From Dysidea avara (taxonomy: Eukaryota; Porifera; Demospongiae; Dictyoceratida; Dysideidae), in assembly GCF_963678975.1 (NCBI RefSeq), contig NC_089280.1, positions 14,211,280 through 14,275,279 of the forward strand: a DNA stretch of 64,000 bases, given 5' to 3'. This document shows, one piece after another, positions 59,410-64,000 of the stretch. Below the pieces are notes generated by a model, which was not told the DNA's origin, did no database searches, and saw only the letters and a list, made by a program, of their open reading frames with translations. Both the position numbers and the translations under genes were made by a program. How positions within the stretch are numbered: position 1 is the stretch's first letter; each line of letters begins with the position of its first letter.

Positions 59410-60604
59410 CAGGGTTACTTGTTTGCAGCTGGTCTCTATAGGTTAACTTGTTTGTATAGATGAACTCTCTACAGGGTAGTTTCTTTGTAGCTGAACTCTC
59501 TCCACAGTGACTTGTTTGTAGCTGAATTCTCTAGAGAGTGTAGCCAAACTCTCCACAGGGTGCATGACTTGTTTATAGCTGAACTCTCTTCAGTGTGACT
59601 TGTAATGTTCTGATTCTTCTGAATCACTACAGTGATATATCTGCATGTAGCTGAACTCTCTATAGGGTGACTTACTTCTTGCTGAACTGTCTATAAGATT
59701 AACTGTTTGCAGCTGAACTCCCTACAAAATAACTTGCAATGTACTAGAATTCTATAATGGATTAAATGAATTAGCTGAATGCTCTATTAGGGTGACTGTT
59801 CTATTAGAGTATCTCGATCTCGCATATGTTACACGTAGTTGGCTTTGGAATCATAACTCAGTGGTTTGTAATCCGATTCTTCTGTACTACTGCAAGGACT
59901 TTCTATGATGCCCATTCCAGCTACACACCGATTTTCAGCTCACTGCTCTAAGCGGTTTGCCTAGTAGGCGCGAAAACTAATAGTTTTTTTATTGATAAAA
60001 ATCGATCGCGTAATTGTGACACAGGTTGGGTTTTGTGTCATATCTCGATGGCCTTTAACTGGATTCCTTTCAAACCACAAAAAGGCACTCCTACGATAGT
60101 TACTCCATCTACATAGCAATTTTCAGCTCATTCCTTCAAGCGGTTTACCCTGTGAGCGTGACAGACCTTCAACCTTATTTTACGCAAATAATCGGTCATA
60201 ACTCGGTGAATGTTCATCGGATTCCTACCACACGTGGTACTGAGATTCGCCTTAATGAGCCCTTTAAGTGTGCCAAATTTCAGCCCTATTGGAGCACGAA
60301 TTCGTGTTTTATGGCGGATTTTGCAAACTGTGCGAAAAGAAGAAATAGAAGAAGAAAAACGAAGAAAAAAAACTCTAACTTTGGTCGATCGTATCTCGGA
60401 AATGGATGGAGCGATGTTCTTCAAATTTGGAATGTGGACTCCCCTACCTAGCTGGCACTTCTGTAGCACCTTTGGTTTCAATCGGATAAGGAATCACCGA
60501 GATACAAAGGTGTGAAAATCGCGTTTACTTTCTTCCTGTAAATATACTCACGGTGTGGCGCGCCGGCTTCTTGGGCCGCACGACACACTACCGTGTGTCT
60601 TGAT
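59410..60604 (+). mobile_element. Composite repeat copy B, right part with 3' hairpin end
   Basis: Resumes the 31-bp minisatellite (59410-59745), then carries the complete tail: CTCTATTAGGGTGACTG, TATCTCGATCTCGC, two GCGGTTT(G/A)CC boxes, GGCGCGCCGGCTTCTTGGGC, the hairpin GACACAC-TACC-GTGTGTC (60582-60599) and TTGAT. The phrases GAGATACAAAGGTGTGAAAAT and TTGGGCCGCACGAC recur in copies D and E. Open frames in this stretch are shared among repeat copies and are not genes. Confidence 0.83.
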
Positions 60605-61440
60605 ATGTGAATACCAACAATGATCCAGAATTTATGAAGCAGAGAATGCCTCATTTACTTTTCTAACTTTCACCACCACTGAAGGGCAGCTCCGGGAATT
60701 TTGGTGACAAGTTTCCAATTTTTTTGCTCCATGCACACTTAATCTAGGGGCATGCTCCCTCAGGAATTTTATGTATTCTGAGATTAGCTAAATCTTGTAA
60801 CAATTTTCCAAAAAAAATGTTTTAAGTTGACATTTTAGGAATGGGTCTGTCTATGTGTATCATGTCCTTATATTACATCATTATGATGTAATACTTAGGA
60901 ATTGATTGATTAGACTGTTTCTGCTAGTATAGTATCAGGAGCAGGCTAAGGCCAGACAAACTTGATTAATTGTTTCTTATCCCCACTCGCATTCCCTTTT
61001 ACCCCACCACCTCTAATTTCATTACATTGCTGTTATCAATCACGTGCACATGTATTTTGATGCTAAGAAGGCTTGCTATCATTTTATAGCACAGCAAACA
61101 TCACTTGGACCTCAGAAATGGTGGTACATAAAACGTATTACCTGTACTAGTTCTTAAAGGCTTTATCTAACCTTTATAGTAACAAACAGCTTGATTGAGA
61201 TTATTTTCTTTAACAAAGAATAGTGAAAATGACCTCCCACCTTCATGGAAATCTGACTTTTTATGGATGAGAAGCAAGTAATCAAGTTTGCCTGGCCTAA
61301 ATTAAGAGTTAAGTGGTGGAGTTATGTGAAGTTTGCCATTCTGGGGGTCTGGGGCATATCGCTATGAAAATTTTCAGGTCTGAGATACAATTTTAAACCA
61401 TTTTACTGGTACAAGTACGCCAAGTAATTTTAAAAGTACA
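60605..61440. other. No recognisable gene
   Basis: AT-rich sequence between composite copies B and C. Nothing supportable is seen. Confidence 0.5.
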
Positions 61441-62228
61441 AAGTGTGACTGTTCTATTAGAGTAGTTGACTGCTCACAAAATTAACTATTGATTGTCTGA
61501 TGTGAAAAAATTGAGTCTCTCTATTAGAGCATTCAGCTATGTAAGAAGTCATCCTGTAGAAAGCTCAGCTACAGTTATACCCTGTAGAGACTTCATCTAC
61601 AAACAAGTCACCCTGTAGAGTAGTTATGTCACAAATCAACCTGTAGAGTGCTTACAAATCAACCTGTAGAGTGCTTACAAATCACCCTGTATGGAGTACT
61701 AGTTCATTAGAATTATAAGTCACCCTATACAGAGTACCTGTAAAATGTTCAACTATAAACTCCAGTCACCCTGTACAAAGTTCAGCTATGCAACAAGTTA
61801 CCCTGTAGAAGGTTCAGCTGCCCTGTAGAGAGTTCAGCTCCAATTACAAGTCACCCTGCAGAAAGTTCAGCTACAAATAAGTCACCCACTTGCAATAAGA
61901 AAGTCTTTCTCTATTCCTGTATTGAAGAGATACACAAGTTAAAAGGAAGCCCAAAAGTAGGCTGACTTTGGGACTTGAAATTACAATAAGAAGCAGTAAC
62001 TTTGCCAAAACAGCCAAGCTGTAAAAATGAGGCAAGTTGTGAAAAAATTACAGCCTTCCAAAAAAGCCAGAAGTTGTAAAATCTAAGGTGGTGGCCAAGA
62101 AATTGCTCCAATAATTTTAATTATGGTGTGCCAATGTTAAAATTCACGGACATTGACATCATTGTAGCCCACCACCTTTGATTCACAACTTTGGCTGCAC
62201 CCTTTTAGCTGTTTGGCATAGATATAAT
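61440..62228 (-). mobile_element. Composite repeat copy C, reversed and decayed
   Basis: Read on the minus strand, the modules keep the family order. The palindrome (about 61995-62228, with GTTTTGGC..AGCTTGGC and a reduced loop) comes first, then the GGCTTTGGG-like hairpin (about 61945-61975), then about ten 31-bp units (61545-61890), then the CTCTATTAGAG/GACTGTTCTATTAGAG phrases. The tail beyond is lost. Its divergence from A and B suggests an older insertion. Confidence 0.72.
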
Positions 62229-62229
62229 A

Positions 62230-64000
62230 ATACTACTATAGTGAACACATTTATTAATGGTTTCTATATTAAGGCACACACCAATTATGCAACTTCATTT
62301 AATTAAAATGGCTACTACACCACCACTCCATTACGCATTAACATACATATTAATTATGCTATATAATATTATACAGCTAGATTCTTCCTCCTTTGTACAC
62401 AGCTATTACATAAAGTTCCACCTTGCTCCTACAAAATGCACTAATCTCTAAAGTATGTATTGTGTATGTTAAAAATGTTCTAACTTTTGTCATTGTACTA
62501 TTTTAAAAGCTTTAATGGCAATAATTAACTGCAAAACATTGCTGATGAATGATTGTTTGCTGCTAATTGTCATGCCTCCCTGAAACCTCCATTTTTACAA
62601 ATCTCAAACTGATACTGCTTAGGCATTTACCTAGATGTCAATATACCTGTATGGCCTGTGAGTATTATGCAGGGTTTCAATGTCTGGCTTCCTGCTAGCC
62701 ATGTAGTAACTTTCAGCCCTCTTCCTGGGGCAGTAATAACCCTTGCGATGTACAAATCATGCTATAGGTCCAGTGGAATTCAGAGGGAATTTGTAGTCCT
62801 GTCTTCATATTGGCACTTGCCTAGTTTACTATACGTAGTTACCTGGACACTTTTATATTTGCATTTAGCAGAATGTCAATTGATTTTGACTCCCTATGTT
62901 GTATAGGCTTTCAGTCTTCTTACAGGGAATAGTAATAACTTTGTGGACTTCAGTATGACCACTATGAAGGGTCGACATCATCAGCATGTTTTGTTACAGC
63001 TACACATAAAATCATTTTAAAGTTAAGTAAATTCTTGTACTTTTCCATTCTACTTTTGTATCTTCTATGTAATCCGATGTTTGCAAGAAAACATCATGTC
63101 ATCAAAACTAGATGATTAATTAAACCCTCCAAAATTATCACAATATAAGAGAAGAAACTTGATGATGCCAAATTAGTACAGTACAATGAAAGTGTGCCAG
63201 TTAATTGAAATCAAATCCATCTCACATTACTTAGTGCTGTGCAATTTCCTGTAGACTAGTTATTGTTGTTCACTAACCTTACTACAGCACGGCCTCAGTT
63301 TAACGCCCCAAGCTCCTTTTCCTCTTTGGTTATTACTGTTGTCGGCCTCACGCATTTAGTTGATACACTGACACATGCACTGTGTTCCCAATTAGAGCCT
63401 AGCCATACCTTTTTGGTTCCCAACATAGCTAGGATGCTATAGTCTGTACTTCCCTACTCACAATTCTCTGGCAGTTAGCTCCAACATTAATATGTTTAAA
63501 TGATCATTTAACCCCATTAATGGTTGCATGTATACTATATGTAGTGAATATGTTTAAACTCTTGTGTAAGGTATATCTGCAAGCTGTTTGGTTGTATTAT
63601 TACCTGACATGTGACTGGATATTGTCAACATGTAGGACAGTAATATAGACCACATGTTTGCTCGTGTATGATTTTGTTGGCTTTTAATTAGTGCGACTTT
63701 TGTTGTGGTTAAACTTTAGTCTTCCAGCTTACATTCTTGGTAATTCTATTGAACCCATGAAATGGTGTGGCAGTACTAACACTGTACATATAATTTCTCC
63801 AAACAGGTAATGTAATTCAATTCAGTTAGGCTAATTAATTAGCCATTGCTTCTTGTATAACTAAAAATGTATAAACCTTTGCTAATAGCTATGCCTCTGC
63901 TGCATGCCTAAACAAAGCATATCTGTCAGAGCAGTCATCTAACTGTGGTCTAAGCTAGTGACTAATTTACTATGAACGTGTTCATAACCATAGCTGAAGC
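62230..64000. other. No recognisable gene
   Basis: AT-rich sequence to the end of the window with only short, featureless open frames. Confidence 0.5.

Noticed and set aside
60128..60515. Open frames of about 100 residues on both strands
   Set aside because: They lie in the composite-repeat tail; tail copies D and E do not keep the same frames, so they are not selected.

Overview
The window is eukaryotic and animal-like. It is AT-rich and gene-poor, has GT-AG splice signals and canonical metazoan promoter motifs (GC box, NRF1, CRE, RFX X-box), and is packed with transposable elements. The retroelement types, a repeated PHD-finger exon, an Ulp1-plus-PHD gene relic and exons of the kind I associate with poriferan gene families suggest a sponge (demosponge). 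This is a judgement from reading, not a database match. I see no bacterial operon, CRISPR array, rRNA or convincing tRNA gene.

Layout. 1-2.6 kb: a PHD-finger terminal exon, then AT-rich sequence. 2.65-5.72 kb: copy A of a composite repeat (330-bp palindrome, small hairpin, 31-bp minisatellite, tail), carrying a nested insertion with a cluster of X-box-like sites. 6.3-7.0 kb: reverse-strand relic of an Ulp1/SENP-like cysteine protease with a PHD finger. 7.21-11.56 kb: a complete Gypsy-type LTR retrotransposon (5-bp TSD ATTAA) broken by stops and frameshifts. 13.1-17.3 kb: a Harbinger-like MITE, then a composite tail split by a 2.85-kb foldback element that itself holds a hAT-like MITE. 17.3-22.2 kb: no recognisable gene; one CACTA-like MITE. 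22.26-23.53 kb: a 5'-truncated LINE with poly(A) and a 13-bp TSD. 23.67-24.2 kb: a reversed composite tail. 24.2-30.6 kb: two head-to-tail LINEs, both with coding lesions. 32.7-33.5 kb: the best host gene, a 212-aa intronless ORF behind a compact promoter. 34.4-36.5 kb: a (CA)n tract and an uninterrupted CTG tract of about 164 units. 36.5-45.4 kb: no recognisable gene.

The most striking structure lies at 45.7-60.6 kb. Copy B of the composite repeat is split inside its minisatellite by an insertion of 11,258 bp (48152-59409). The insertion has 33-bp perfect terminal inverted repeats beginning CACAGTAAAA, a 2-bp target duplication (CA), and arrays of a 17-bp near-palindrome just inside both ends. 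Removing it restores the minisatellite repeat in phase. This looks like a large CACTA-like element carrying gene-like exons on both strands, several in two copies, but I recognise no transposase in it. 61.4-62.2 kb holds a decayed reverse copy of the composite repeat, and nothing recognisable follows.

The LTR element, LINEs and MITEs are independent parasites, not a pathway. The window mainly records nested insertions, whose order can be read from the interrupted repeats. Candidate host genes are the 32.9-kb gene, possibly the 57.7-58.6-kb transcript, and isolated exons at 1.04 and 53.96 kb.
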